This document shows positions 18,401 through 27,083 of a DNA stretch of 64,000 bases, in pieces. Below the pieces are notes generated by a model, which saw only the letters and a list, made by a program, of their open reading frames with translations, ran no database searches and was not told the origin of the DNA. Each line of letters opens with the position of its first letter. Position 1 is the first letter of the stretch. The DNA is from GCA-020343675 sp964462945. GTDB lineage: Bacteria > Planctomycetota > Phycisphaerae > Sedimentisphaerales > Anaerobacaceae. Location of the stretch: assembly GCA_964462945.1 (NCBI GenBank), contig CAYWZW010000009.1, positions 1 to 64,000 on the forward strand, read 5' to 3'. Made by a program: the position numbers and the translations under genes.

Positions 18401-19058
18401 CTCCACCAGACCAACAGTTGGTGATATGTGCATTATTCTTTCCTACGATTCCACCGATACCATAGGCTCCTGAAACATTAGCTATTGAATTGCAGTCGCT
18501 GACAGTTCCACTATTCTCGCCAACCAGTCCACCTACGTAATTGGCACTGGAACTGGAAACGGAAATGCTCCCACCCTTAGCATAGCAGCTCGATATTGTT
18601 CCTGCCCGCAGAGAGCCGACTATCGAACCAATAGAGGACCGATAAGTTTCCTGAATAATGGGATTAATCAATCCCAAGTTTTTGATCAGCGCGTTCGGAT
18701 CATTCAGACACCCGAACATACCTATTGGATTGCTGCTTCTGGAGATCTTGAAGTTTGAGATTGTATGGCCATTGCCATCAAAAACACCCTTGAACGGCGA
18801 GGCATAGTCGCCGATCATGTTAAACGACCTGCCAGCATAAGCAGACACATCGATGTCCGCCATGAGCCTAAAATGCTTACCCCAGTCCTCCTTATGCAAA
18901 CCGATGGTATTCATCTGCTGCGCAGTATGGATCAAGTAGGGGTCATTAGGCTCTCCTGTGCCACCGGCGTATTGGGCCTGAGCCGGCAAGCTGGCAAGGC
19001 AGATTGCGATCAATATAGGGATTATCCGCAGAATCCGCGCGTTTCTCGCCGCACTCAT
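15441..19058 (-). CDS. Giant secreted GLUG-repeat protein
   Basis: The 1205-residue protein has a signal peptide (IIPILIAICLASLPAQA) from ATG 19058, where a GGAGGA box stands about 7 bases upstream; an earlier in-frame Met at 19115 lacks this. Three large modules each open with a GGTGEPxDPYLIxT / HFKLMADIDLT / GVFDGNG block and continue with many GLUG units (IGGLVG... with CYSxGxVSG). Two of the modules end in an FWDxxTSGQT-type block with a WDFAGE-like tail. GLUG repeats are typical of surface beta-solenoid proteins, sometimes adhesins. No anchor, sorting signal or enzyme domain is seen. Adhesion or matrix function is inference. Confidence 0.85.
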   Translation of the reverse strand: MSAARNARILRIIPILIAICLASLPAQAQYAGGTGEPNDPYLIHTAQQMNTIGLHKEDWGKHFRLMADIDVSAYAGRSFNMIGDYASPFKGVFDGNGHTISNFKISRSSNPIGMFGCLNDPNALIKNLGLINPIIQETYRSSIGSIVGSLRAGTISSCYAKGGSISVSSSSANYVGGLVGENSGTVSDCNSIANVSGAYGIGGIVGKNNAHITNCWSGGGITATYGGVGGIAGDNYGTIIECYATGTMSSSYTGGGVAGLNRPDATISNCYSHGVISGQQYIGGLVGGNAGGIVKCYSVSTVNGKIDVGGLVGRNHGRIVTCYSVGPVRGSKDVGGLVGIDDKGQVLSSFWDMETSGQTTSGGGWGKTTAEMQTAVTFVDWGRNPVWTIDEGKDYPRLAWQNMPGQLITTLYGGGDGTLANPYLIYTPEQFDAISNDANDWDKHFKLMADLDLTGISVHPISYWAQTEQDKPFSGVFDGNGKSITNFISPVVSSGLFDYVSGIHAEIKNLTLIDPNINGVFVGPLVGCLEQGTVKNCSVVSGNISGNSYVGGLIGFVQYGIVENCYSNADVTGRDNIGGLVGMCRDDAIVMNCRATGSVHGTTSVGGLVGLCLHNAIIINCGATGTVSGTKYSIGGLVGDCPGGAVIAGSSATGDVSGQSQIGGLVGSLEYSWVVSCYATGSASGAAVGGLVGKMYDSYIADSYSIGQVIGSGGSIGGFSGYNGATPEYDCFWNVETSGQTSSSGTGAKGLNTLKMQDPNTFIDAGWDFVGESRNGPSDIWIMPDGGGYPILSWQTSPLPPLPSFSGGTGEPSDPFIISTPQELNSIGHNPRLMATHFKLANDIDLTGVSFFLIGSEGFPFMGVFDGDGYKIINFSYEASNKYRQNVGLFKYVRGLDAEIRNLVLTNSNVINQIETSPWDTSRPNNIGCLVGLLYEGIVFNCHVEDGQVTVKMTIGGDGTGGLIGYNMYGIVEECSSTASVQGESGTGGLLGCNRAGFVIHSHSGGNVVGDYSVGGLVGSNWALIGACSTSGSVSGYQDIGGLVGWNVNAILECCSYADVAGRDQYVGGLVGTNLGHIENSYARATVSGKDSVGGLVGDNTYVPRVAGSVVTCYSTGSVTGNTNVGGLLHRGDTAATTTDDCFWDIQTSGQTTSDGGIGKTTAEMQTASTFLDAGWDFAGETANGTEDIWWILERKDYPRLWWEQ

Positions 19059-19462
19059 GTTTCGATCCTCCGTCCCCCAGCCTTTGGTCACAGCGTATTG
19101 AGCGACCTTTCCCATTTCACTGGAATATAGTATATCAGATAATAGCGGCTCGCGTCAAGTACCAGGTGCAGAAATTGCGTGGCCGGGGTGAGAATTCCGT
19201 GAATTAAGCGTAGCGGCGTTTAGAGACGCGGAATGGCACTGCTGATATTAGACACGGATTTATACCGATTAACACGGTTTTTTGCCACGAATGAACACGA
19301 ATTTACTTGGCGCGGCCTCGGGCTTTGCCCTCGGCCGCAACCAAAAAGTTCGTCTGACGGAAAAGCTTCGTAACATGCTGCATATACAGAAGTTACAAAC
19401 GGTCAAAACGAAAATCGAGCATAAAAAACAACGTTTTGAAAGATAGTATTACGAATTCAATC
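19059..19462. other. Intergenic region with dispersed-repeat debris and a G/C hairpin
   Basis: The spacer contains ACACGGATTTATACCGATTA-like and CACGAATGAACACGAAT repeat fragments of the kind seen elsewhere in the window. A GCGGCCTCGGGC/GCCCTCGGCCGC hairpin lies at 19312-19338 with a 2-base internal mismatch. The hairpin has no T-run on either side, so it is not a clear intrinsic terminator. No gene is visible. Confidence 0.5.
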
Positions 19463-20521
<1,059 letters not shown>

Positions 20522-20566
20522 GATTCTCTTTCGCCCGTTGTCACATTTTGGAGATCGTGTTGCTTT

Positions 20567-20594
20567 GAGATTGCTTCGCTTCGCTCGCAATGAC
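20567..20594. repeat. Dispersed repeat of the GCGAAGCAATCTC family
   Basis: The minus strand reads GTCATTGCGAGCGAAGCGAA followed by GCAATCTC. Related copies lie at 21735-21815, 43386-43422 and 60842-60866. It occupies the spacer between the KDG kinase and mtnA and accounts for the spurious N-terminal extension of mtnA. Confidence 0.7.
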
Positions 20595-20608
20595 GTATGC
20601 AGAGGGAG

Positions 20609-21709
20609 CTATCGCTCGACTCGGGCGCCGCCGCCGGCCATGAGTTTCTGCACTTCGCTGAGGCTGGCGGTGGTTGTGTCACCCGGCGTGGTCATGGCCA
20701 AAGCGCCGTGTGCGGCGCCGTAGTTGACCGTCTCCTCGGGCGTTTTTGCTTCCATCATGCCGTAAATCAATCCCGATGCGAAGCTGTCGCCGCCGCCGAC
20801 CCGGTCGTAAATCTCCAGGTCGGGCCTCAACGTTGCTTCGTAGAATATGCCCTCGGTGTACATCACCGCGCCCCAGTCGTTGAGCGAGGCGGTTTTGGCG
20901 CTGCGCAGTGTTGTGGCGACGACCTTCAAATTTGGGAACTCTTTGACGACTTCTGTGATCATCTTCTTGAAGTTGGCCGGGTCGAGCTTCGAGTAGCCTT
21001 TATCCAGCCCCTTGACCTCGAATCCGAGCGCAGCGGTGAAATCCTCTTCGTTGCCCAGCATCACGTCCACGTAAGGAGCGATGGCGCGATTGACCTGTCT
21101 TGCTTTTTGCTGTCCACCGATGTCCTGCCAGAGTGACTTGCGGTAGTTCAAATCATAGGAGACGATTGTGCCATGTTTTTTTGCGGCGGCGACCGCCTCG
21201 AGAATGACGTCCGGCGTCGTTTGTGAAAGGGCCGCGAAGATGCCGCCGGTATGCAGCCAGCAGCTTCCATCCCGGCCGAAGATTTGCTCCCAGTTGAAAT
21301 CGCCTTTTTTCAACTGTGAGGCGGCGCTATTGGCCCTGTCCGAGCAGCCGACGGCGGCCCGCACGCCGAAGCCTCGCTCGGTGAAATTCAGGCCGATTCG
21401 CACTTTGCGCCCGATCCCGTCATACGGCACCCACTTGACATATTCCATACTGACGCCGCCCTGGAAGATCAAATCTTCGAGCAATCGCCCGACGGGATTA
21501 TCCACGATGGCGGTGACGACGGCGGCGCGTTTGCCGAAGCAACGTTTCAGACCTCGAGCGACGTTGTATTCGCCGCCGCCCTCCCAGACATGGAATTGCC
21601 GGGTTGTATGGATTCTCTCGTCGCCCGGGTCCAGCCGAATCATGATTTCACCCAGTGACACGATGTCATACTTGCATTGCGATGCGGGTTTGACGTCTAT
21701 AATTGCCAT
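20609..21709 (-). CDS. kdgK: PfkB-family sugar kinase, probably 2-dehydro-3-deoxygluconokinase
   Basis: This 366-residue ribokinase-fold protein opens with DIVSLGEIMIRLDPG and the GGGEYNVARGL substrate-binding signature. It ends with the anion-hole/catalytic motif GGGDSF (Asp308). The ExMxRL and GGxxYNVA patterns resemble KDG kinases. It would phosphorylate KDG to KDPG, the substrate of the aldolase encoded at 25419-26204 in the same run. ATG at 21709 has AAGGAG 7 bases upstream, favouring it over an earlier in-frame Met at 21769. Other ketose substrates cannot be excluded. Confidence 0.85.
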   Translation of the reverse strand: MAIIDVKPASQCKYDIVSLGEIMIRLDPGDERIHTTRQFHVWEGGGEYNVARGLKRCFGKRAAVVTAIVDNPVGRLLEDLIFQGGVSMEYVKWVPYDGIGRKVRIGLNFTERGFGVRAAVGCSDRANSAASQLKKGDFNWEQIFGRDGSCWLHTGGIFAALSQTTPDVILEAVAAAKKHGTIVSYDLNYRKSLWQDIGGQQKARQVNRAIAPYVDVMLGNEEDFTAALGFEVKGLDKGYSKLDPANFKKMITEVVKEFPNLKVVATTLRSAKTASLNDWGAVMYTEGIFYEATLRPDLEIYDRVGGGDSFASGLIYGMMEAKTPEETVNYGAAHGALAMTTPGDTTTASLSEVQKLMAGGGARVER

Positions 21710-21734
21710 GGCGATGCTCCTTAGTTCCACTCTT

Positions 21735-21815
21735 GTCATGCAGAGCAAAGCGAAGCATCTCGAATTCAAAGGTAAGAAAGAGATTCTTCACTTCGCTGCG
21801 CTACGTTCAGAATGA
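21735..21815. repeat. Inverted pair of TCATTCTGA-type dispersed repeats
   Basis: One copy runs forward from GTCATGCAGAGCAAAGCGAA (21735-21762). The second is inverted at 21780-21815 and reads GTCATTCTGAACGTAGCGCA on the minus strand. The second copy overlaps the 3' end of the flavoprotein gene and supplies its last two codons and stop (TCA TTC TGA). Confidence 0.7.
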
Positions 21816-23846
21816 CGAATAAATTTTTCCTTCTCGATAGTCCTGCCATGCCGGCTCGAAGGCTTTGCGGTCCTTCGGCGTCGGCCTTAACTTGACGTTT
21901 GTGCTGCGGAACAAATCGGGCGATTTCTCGTCGTATTCAATCTGCAATATCGAGCTCCGGAGGGACTGATTCTCAGGCTTGAACTTCAAAGGCTTGCCGG
22001 TCGCCTGGTCAATCACGTCGGGGTGGATTTCAATGCCGTCTTCGGCCAGGACCAGGTGCGAGCCGCGAGAGCCGCTGCCTTGCGAGAGCAATTCGACCAC
22101 GGCCTTGAGATACGCCACGCCGGCCAGGGCCAGGTGCTCCGCCTGGATGGCTGTAATGAAGGCGTGCGCGTTGTCAGAGCGGAACCCCTTTTGTTGGACG
22201 CTCTTGTAAAGTTCAACCGCAGCTTTCAGGGCTTTTCGAGCGTCATTCATCTCTCTGACGTGTCCGCCCGATGCGGTCATACGGTTTCGGATCTCCTCCA
22301 ACACCTGTTCGGGGGCCAAGCCGGATGGGCCTTCATATCGCTTGAAACCGCCGACAACGTCATTAAGCTGGCGGTCGATCTGCGATTGCTTGTCTGAATA
22401 ATCCGGCAGGTCGCAGCCATAGATGTTGACGATATATTCGGCCGCTCGCAGCCCGCCGGTCTGGCCGGCGTTGAGGGCCGAGCCGCCCGGCCGCTTGACG
22501 CCGTGTGTCCCGGCCATCTCGCCGATGACGAACGTGTGCGGAACGCTGGATTGCCACCACTTGTTCACGGCGAATCCGCCGTTGTTATGCTGCGCGCAGA
22601 CCGCGATCTCAAGCGGCTCGGAATATAAGTCGATGCCGTTCTCTTTGTAGATTTCGATAGCGGGCTGATTCATGTAGGCCAGCCGCTCGATGGGCGTCTT
22701 CTGCAGGGCGCCGGCCTTTTTCAGGTAGCCGGCCGCTTCCGGATCGAGGCCGTCAATGTCGAACTCTTCCATCGAATCGCCGCCGATCGGATTGCGGAGA
22801 AAGTCCATGAAGACCCGCCGGCCTTTTTGCGTTTCGTTGAAGACCAGGATGTCAATCAACGACGATTGCAGCTTCTCGATCCGCTGCGGGTCAAAGGGCC
22901 ACTGATAGCCCTTGAGAAAAATGTTGGTGGCCATTTTGCTCATGGTGGGGAAAAAGCCCGTCAGAAACTCTTTTTCATCTTTGCCGCCGGCGTCGGTGCT
23001 GAACAGGCGCGGGACCGCCTGCATATACGTGCCGGAGACGTTCCAGCGAAACTTGATGCTGGCCAGGCCGAACTGCGATTCGGTCAGGTTTTCTGCGATC
23101 AGGCCCGCCTTGAAGGCGAGTCCATGGATGCCCAACTGGCCCTTTGGATAGACGCTGGTTTTGTAAAGCTCACCGGGCCCGCCGGCGGCCAGAACGATAT
23201 TGGCCCCGAGAAAGACGTTGATGGCACGATTCGCTTTGTCCGTGCTTTTCTTATCTACGGCGACGAGACCTGCAATGCGTTTGGATTTGCCGGAGCCGAC
23301 CGTCAGCAAGTGTGCGGCTTCCTGCCCATCGTGAATCTTGACGCCGTACCGCTCAAGCTGCTTCTGGAGGCATTCGCTCATGAATCTGCTGGTCTTGGGG
23401 CCGGCTGACGTGGCTCGTTCGAAGGGGTCGTGGTCCGTCTTGTAGCCGATGAAGGTGCCCATCGAATCGGTTGGGAACGGGACTCCCGCATGGACCAAGT
23501 GGTAGAATTCGCGCAGCGAGCCGATGGCTTCGGCCAGGGACAGGTCGCCGTGACAGCACCCCGCCGCCGTCAGACTCTTTGCAAATTCTCCGGCGCTATC
23601 AGGGACGTCCGGGCTGGTGCCGATCTTGTAATAGGTCTGCTTGTCGGAGCCGCTCATCCGCGATGCACCCAGCCCCAGCCCGGCGGTCACCACGGCGATC
23701 CGCTCGGCGGGATTTGCGACCCCTTTCTGTTTCATAAAATCGCATAGATGCACCGCGCAATTCATGCCCGCGGCCCCCGAGCCGACGACGACGGTGTTAT
23801 AACAATGGAAGGTCACGGCTTGGTTGGCTATTCGTCTGGTCTCCAT
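21807..23846 (-). CDS. FAD-dependent oxidoreductase of the fumarate reductase/SdhA type
   Basis: The 679-residue protein has an N-terminal Rossmann FAD motif (VVVGSGAAGMNCAVHL), a central capping region and a late GTHGVKRPGGSALNAGQTGG flavin-binding motif, as in SdhA, FrdA and L-aspartate oxidase. It has no Tat or Sec signal and no neighbouring sdhB/C, so it probably acts as a soluble enzyme. Its place among KDG kinase, KDPG-type aldolase and SDR genes suggests a redox step on a sugar acid; the substrate is unknown. ATG at 23846 has AGGA just upstream. The final codons and stop lie inside a dispersed repeat, hinting that the original C-terminus was replaced. Confidence 0.8.
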   Translation of the reverse strand: METRRIANQAVTFHCYNTVVVGSGAAGMNCAVHLCDFMKQKGVANPAERIAVVTAGLGLGASRMSGSDKQTYYKIGTSPDVPDSAGEFAKSLTAAGCCHGDLSLAEAIGSLREFYHLVHAGVPFPTDSMGTFIGYKTDHDPFERATSAGPKTSRFMSECLQKQLERYGVKIHDGQEAAHLLTVGSGKSKRIAGLVAVDKKSTDKANRAINVFLGANIVLAAGGPGELYKTSVYPKGQLGIHGLAFKAGLIAENLTESQFGLASIKFRWNVSGTYMQAVPRLFSTDAGGKDEKEFLTGFFPTMSKMATNIFLKGYQWPFDPQRIEKLQSSLIDILVFNETQKGRRVFMDFLRNPIGGDSMEEFDIDGLDPEAAGYLKKAGALQKTPIERLAYMNQPAIEIYKENGIDLYSEPLEIAVCAQHNNGGFAVNKWWQSSVPHTFVIGEMAGTHGVKRPGGSALNAGQTGGLRAAEYIVNIYGCDLPDYSDKQSQIDRQLNDVVGGFKRYEGPSGLAPEQVLEEIRNRMTASGGHVREMNDARKALKAAVELYKSVQQKGFRSDNAHAFITAIQAEHLALAGVAYLKAVVELLSQGSGSRGSHLVLAEDGIEIHPDVIDQATGKPLKFKPENQSLRSSILQIEYDEKSPDLFRSTNVKLRPTPKDRKAFEPAWQDYREGKIYSSF

Positions 23847-23882
23847 AATCCTTTTTCTCCCATTGGACAAAGGGTGATTCGA

Positions 23883-25394
23883 TCATTCGGGCCGCGTGCT
23901 CGATTCGTACTCCAATAACCTGGGTGTGGCAAAATCTCCGGTCATTTCGCGCGGCAGGACGCGCACGTTTCCTTGCTTGTCGCAAAAGTAGAGGCAAGAC
24001 TGTGACGGCTGTCTGGCGTGACCGTCGGCCCAGATGGCGTAGAAATCCGGATGGGCGTTAAGCGGACGTCTGGCGTACGTGTGATTGTACGGGCTGTTCT
24101 TCGTGAACTGTTTGACTTTTTGCCAGGTCATGCCGAGGTCGGCTGTGGTCCACATCGCCATTTCGCCGCCCGGGTTGTACGGCTGAGGCCCCGCCTCGGT
24201 CGGGGCGATGATGCGCCACGAGCCGCCCTCCTCGATATAGAGCGAGCCCATATCGTAGTTGTTATCCGAGACAAACGCCGGCCGCATCTGCCACGTCGTT
24301 CCCGTCCAGCGGGCCGTGGTCCACGTCCGGGGGTCGTTCTTCGGGCCCGATTCGTAGCCCTTGCTGGTCAGATACAGGATGACCGGCCTTTCGTCCTTGT
24401 CAAGCCGAATGTCCACCAGATAGACGTTCAGCCCTTCAGCCTGGTAATCGTGGACAATGGCGGGACAGGCAGGGTCGGTCAGGGGCAGCGTCAATTTCCG
24501 CCCATCGGCGGTGTGCCAGCTCTGGCCGAGGTCGATGGTTTCGATGTAGTACAGGTTCGTGCGCCAATTCAGACCTTTTCCCTTCGGGTGGAAGTTGAAT
24601 GCCGTGCCTGCCTTGTTTTTCGACGCGGCACTGATTTGATAGTGACCTTCATCCATTGCCGCGAGCCGGAGCCACTGTGACCATTTGACACCGTCCCGGC
24701 TGGTCATAAAACAGCTCGTGCGAGCGGCGGGGTAGTTGTAACGAGTGAAAAAGCACGCGAATCCTCCGTCCCCGAGGTGCCATGCCTGCATATACGAAAA
24801 ATTGGTCATCGGCACTTCCTGCGAACCTTCTGCTTTTGTCGCATGGACCAGCTCAAATTCGTTTACGTCGTATGGCTTCGTGCTTCTGTGAATGTACGAC
24901 GGTCTCGATGTGCCGTGCGAGGTGGAGAATATCCAGATAGTGCCCTTCTCATCGACGGAGATGACCGGATTGTCGTGGGCATCGTTGGTCTTTTTGTCGA
25001 GCAGGATGGTCGGACGGGGCACCACTGCCGTCTTGTGGTCGTAGTACGAAACGGCGTGGAGCAGCTTTTGGTTGCTGTCCGTCGTTGTGCCGCCGTAGCA
25101 GAAAAAAGTCTTATCGACCTGCTCGCAATAGACGGCGAACGGCTTATGATTGGCACAATACGTTCCCAGCCCGCCGCTGTACTTATAGACGTATTCATCG
25201 CCGGACGGCTGGTTCATATACCAGATGCCGCGATAGCCCGTGTCCTTGGCGTTGATGGTCACGCTTTGAGCGGCCCGCGTCGCACCGGCGGCGGATTGTC
25301 CGTGTCCCGGGCCCCCGATTAATAAGCCAACCGTCAGCGAAAGAGTAACAACTGTCAGAGACCGCGAAGGACTTCTGCTTTCAAGAACCTGCAT
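23883..25394 (-). CDS. Secreted BNR-repeat propeller protein, candidate polysaccharide lyase
   Basis: The 503-residue protein has a signal-like N-terminus (residues 14-35, ending GPGHGQS). A beta-propeller domain follows, opening with GYRGIWYMNQ and GGLGTY and continuing with KTFFCYGGT and HDNPVISVD. This matches the BNR_4 family, related to seven-bladed PL24/PL25-type ulvan lyases. Lyase products are unsaturated uronides that reach KDG, fitting the kinase and aldolase nearby. A lyase role is inference; some BNR_4 proteins may be glycosidases or binding proteins. Exact active-site residues were not verified. Confidence 0.75.
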   Translation of the reverse strand: MQVLESRSPSRSLTVVTLSLTVGLLIGGPGHGQSAAGATRAAQSVTINAKDTGYRGIWYMNQPSGDEYVYKYSGGLGTYCANHKPFAVYCEQVDKTFFCYGGTTTDSNQKLLHAVSYYDHKTAVVPRPTILLDKKTNDAHDNPVISVDEKGTIWIFSTSHGTSRPSYIHRSTKPYDVNEFELVHATKAEGSQEVPMTNFSYMQAWHLGDGGFACFFTRYNYPAARTSCFMTSRDGVKWSQWLRLAAMDEGHYQISAASKNKAGTAFNFHPKGKGLNWRTNLYYIETIDLGQSWHTADGRKLTLPLTDPACPAIVHDYQAEGLNVYLVDIRLDKDERPVILYLTSKGYESGPKNDPRTWTTARWTGTTWQMRPAFVSDNNYDMGSLYIEEGGSWRIIAPTEAGPQPYNPGGEMAMWTTADLGMTWQKVKQFTKNSPYNHTYARRPLNAHPDFYAIWADGHARQPSQSCLYFCDKQGNVRVLPREMTGDFATPRLLEYESSTRPE

Positions 25395-25418
25395 CTGGGT
25401 TTTCTACGAGTTCAACTC

Positions 25419-26204
25419 TTATGGGATATTGAAGTTTCTGCCGGCGGTCCGGCTTATTTGTTCGATCGAGGCCGAGGCAAAATCGATACCGGGATACCTT
25501 GCGGTTCGTACTCTGTCGATCAACTGTTTGATCTTCGTAAGCTCTTGCGCCAGCAGGTCGTAATTCTGTTCGTCGACGATTCTCTTGAGCGTAGGTTTTT
25601 CAATCATGCTGAACGAGCCGCCCAAAACCAGGATTCCCGCGTCAATGTAGTCGGGAATATTGCCGGCGTTCGTTCCGCCCGTGGGCACGAGGCTGATGGT
25701 CTTGTGAATCGCCGGGTCGATGGCCTTGACGAAGGCCGGGCCACCAAGCTCTTTGGCGGGGAAGATCTTGCAGAGGTTCGCTCCCTTGGAAAACTGGCTG
25801 ACGATTTCCGTGGCGCTGCCGCATCCCGGTATCATGGGAATCCGCCCGGCGAATTTCTCGAAGCCCGCGCCGCTGAAATTGACCGCCGAGACCAGATAGC
25901 ACGCGCCGGCGTCCACAACCTGGGCGACCGAAGGCAGCGGATCCTTCGGATGGGCCTTGTTGTAAATCTCAAGCATTTCGGGCGAGTCGATGAGGCTCGC
26001 CGAGCCCGCCGCAAAATCCGGCAGCTCCTTGCGCAGCCGCGACAGTTTCTCCAGGGGCTGCTTGATCCGGCAGGTCACCTCCATGTTGTTTATCCCTGCC
26101 TTCACGAGCGATTCAGCAGTCCTGACGACGTCGAGCTTGTCCTCGTTGAAGACCAGAATAAAACCGTCTCTTAACAGAGTTGTAATTGTACCTTTTAAAT
26201 CCAT
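25419..26204 (-). CDS. KDPG/KHG-type class I aldolase
   Basis: This 261-residue TIM-barrel protein matches the Eda family. Lys146 in LCKIFPAKELGG is the Schiff-base lysine, Glu42 in NNMEVTCR is the catalytic acid/base, and IPGCGSATEI forms the phosphate loop. It would split KDPG into pyruvate and glyceraldehyde 3-phosphate. It is about 45 residues longer at the C-terminus than typical Eda. ATG at 26204 follows AAGGGAG; the open frame to 26267 is not needed. It lies between the BNR protein and the SDR on the same strand. Confidence 0.88.
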   Translation of the reverse strand: MDLKGTITTLLRDGFILVFNEDKLDVVRTAESLVKAGINNMEVTCRIKQPLEKLSRLRKELPDFAAGSASLIDSPEMLEIYNKAHPKDPLPSVAQVVDAGACYLVSAVNFSGAGFEKFAGRIPMIPGCGSATEIVSQFSKGANLCKIFPAKELGGPAFVKAIDPAIHKTISLVPTGGTNAGNIPDYIDAGILVLGGSFSMIEKPTLKRIVDEQNYDLLAQELTKIKQLIDRVRTARYPGIDFASASIEQISRTAGRNFNIP

Positions 26205-26270
26205 TCTTTTCTCCCTTCTTGCCGTCTTGATTCTCGACGAGCATCGAATCTCCGGCATCAGCCTCAACCG

Positions 26271-27068
26271 TCACAGTCTTCTCAAGTGAAAGCCGCCATC
26301 CACGTTGATGACTTGGCCGGTCGAGAAATCAAGCCTGCCTTCGGCGATGGCCCCGACCGCCCTGGCGATATCTTCCGGCCGGCCCCATCGTTTAATCGGG
26401 GTCAGGCCCTCGGCGATCAGCTTGTCGTATTTGTCCTTCACCACGCTGGTCATATCGGTGGCGATGATTCCGGGCCTGATCTCGAATACTCCAATCCCGT
26501 ATTCCGCCAATCTGTCCGCATACAGCGCCGTCATCATACTGATGCCCGCCTTGCTGACACAGTATTCCCCCCGCGCCGGCGAGCTGGTGTATGCCGAGAT
26601 TGAGCTTGTGTTGACAATCCGCAGCGCGCGCTCGGGATGCGTTCTTTTCTGCTCGACCATCCAGTTGGCCACGAGCTGAGTCAGAAAATACGGCCCCTTG
26701 AGATTGATTCCCATCACTCGGTCGAAGCTCTCCTCGGTGGCCTCAAGAATGTCCATTCGTTTTGAAGGCGCGACGCCGGCGTTATTAACCAGCATATCGC
26801 ATCTGCCGAATTTGCTCCTGGTTAGGGCGACCAGAGCGTTGCGATCTTTGACGCTGCTGACGTCGCCGCGTAGAATTTCGCACTTTGCACCGGAGCTCTT
26901 GATTTCCTTTTGAGTCTGTACGGCTTTGGATTCGTCCGCTTTACCCTCCGCGTCAAAATCAAAGTGGTTGATCACCAGGTCATAGCCCAGCGACGCCAGC
27001 TCTTTTGCGATACCTTTCCCAATGCCCCGGCTTGCTCCGGTGATAATTGCCACGGGTCGTTCCGCCAT
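26271..27068 (-). CDS. Short-chain dehydrogenase/reductase (3-ketoacyl-ACP reductase-like)
   Basis: The 265-residue classical SDR has TGASRGIG (about residues 10-17) for NAD(P), NNAG, a catalytic Ser in NTSSISAY and YCVSKAG (Tyr-x3-Lys). ATG at 27068 is used, since the frame's first codon (27074) is TTG and AGAGG lies about 9 bases before the ATG. In this cluster it probably oxidises or reduces a sugar acid, like KduD or a gluconate dehydrogenase, rather than serving fatty acid synthesis; this is inference from context. Confidence 0.85.
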   Translation of the reverse strand: MAERPVAIITGASRGIGKGIAKELASLGYDLVINHFDFDAEGKADESKAVQTQKEIKSSGAKCEILRGDVSSVKDRNALVALTRSKFGRCDMLVNNAGVAPSKRMDILEATEESFDRVMGINLKGPYFLTQLVANWMVEQKRTHPERALRIVNTSSISAYTSSPARGEYCVSKAGISMMTALYADRLAEYGIGVFEIRPGIIATDMTSVVKDKYDKLIAEGLTPIKRWGRPEDIARAVGAIAEGRLDFSTGQVINVDGGFHLRRL

Positions 27069-27083
27069 TTCCAAAATCCTCTC

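Noticed and set aside
19312..19338. G/C-rich hairpin as terminator of mtnA or the GLUG gene
   Set aside because: No T-run follows on either strand and it lies about 125 bases beyond the mtnA stop; kept only as part of the spacer description.
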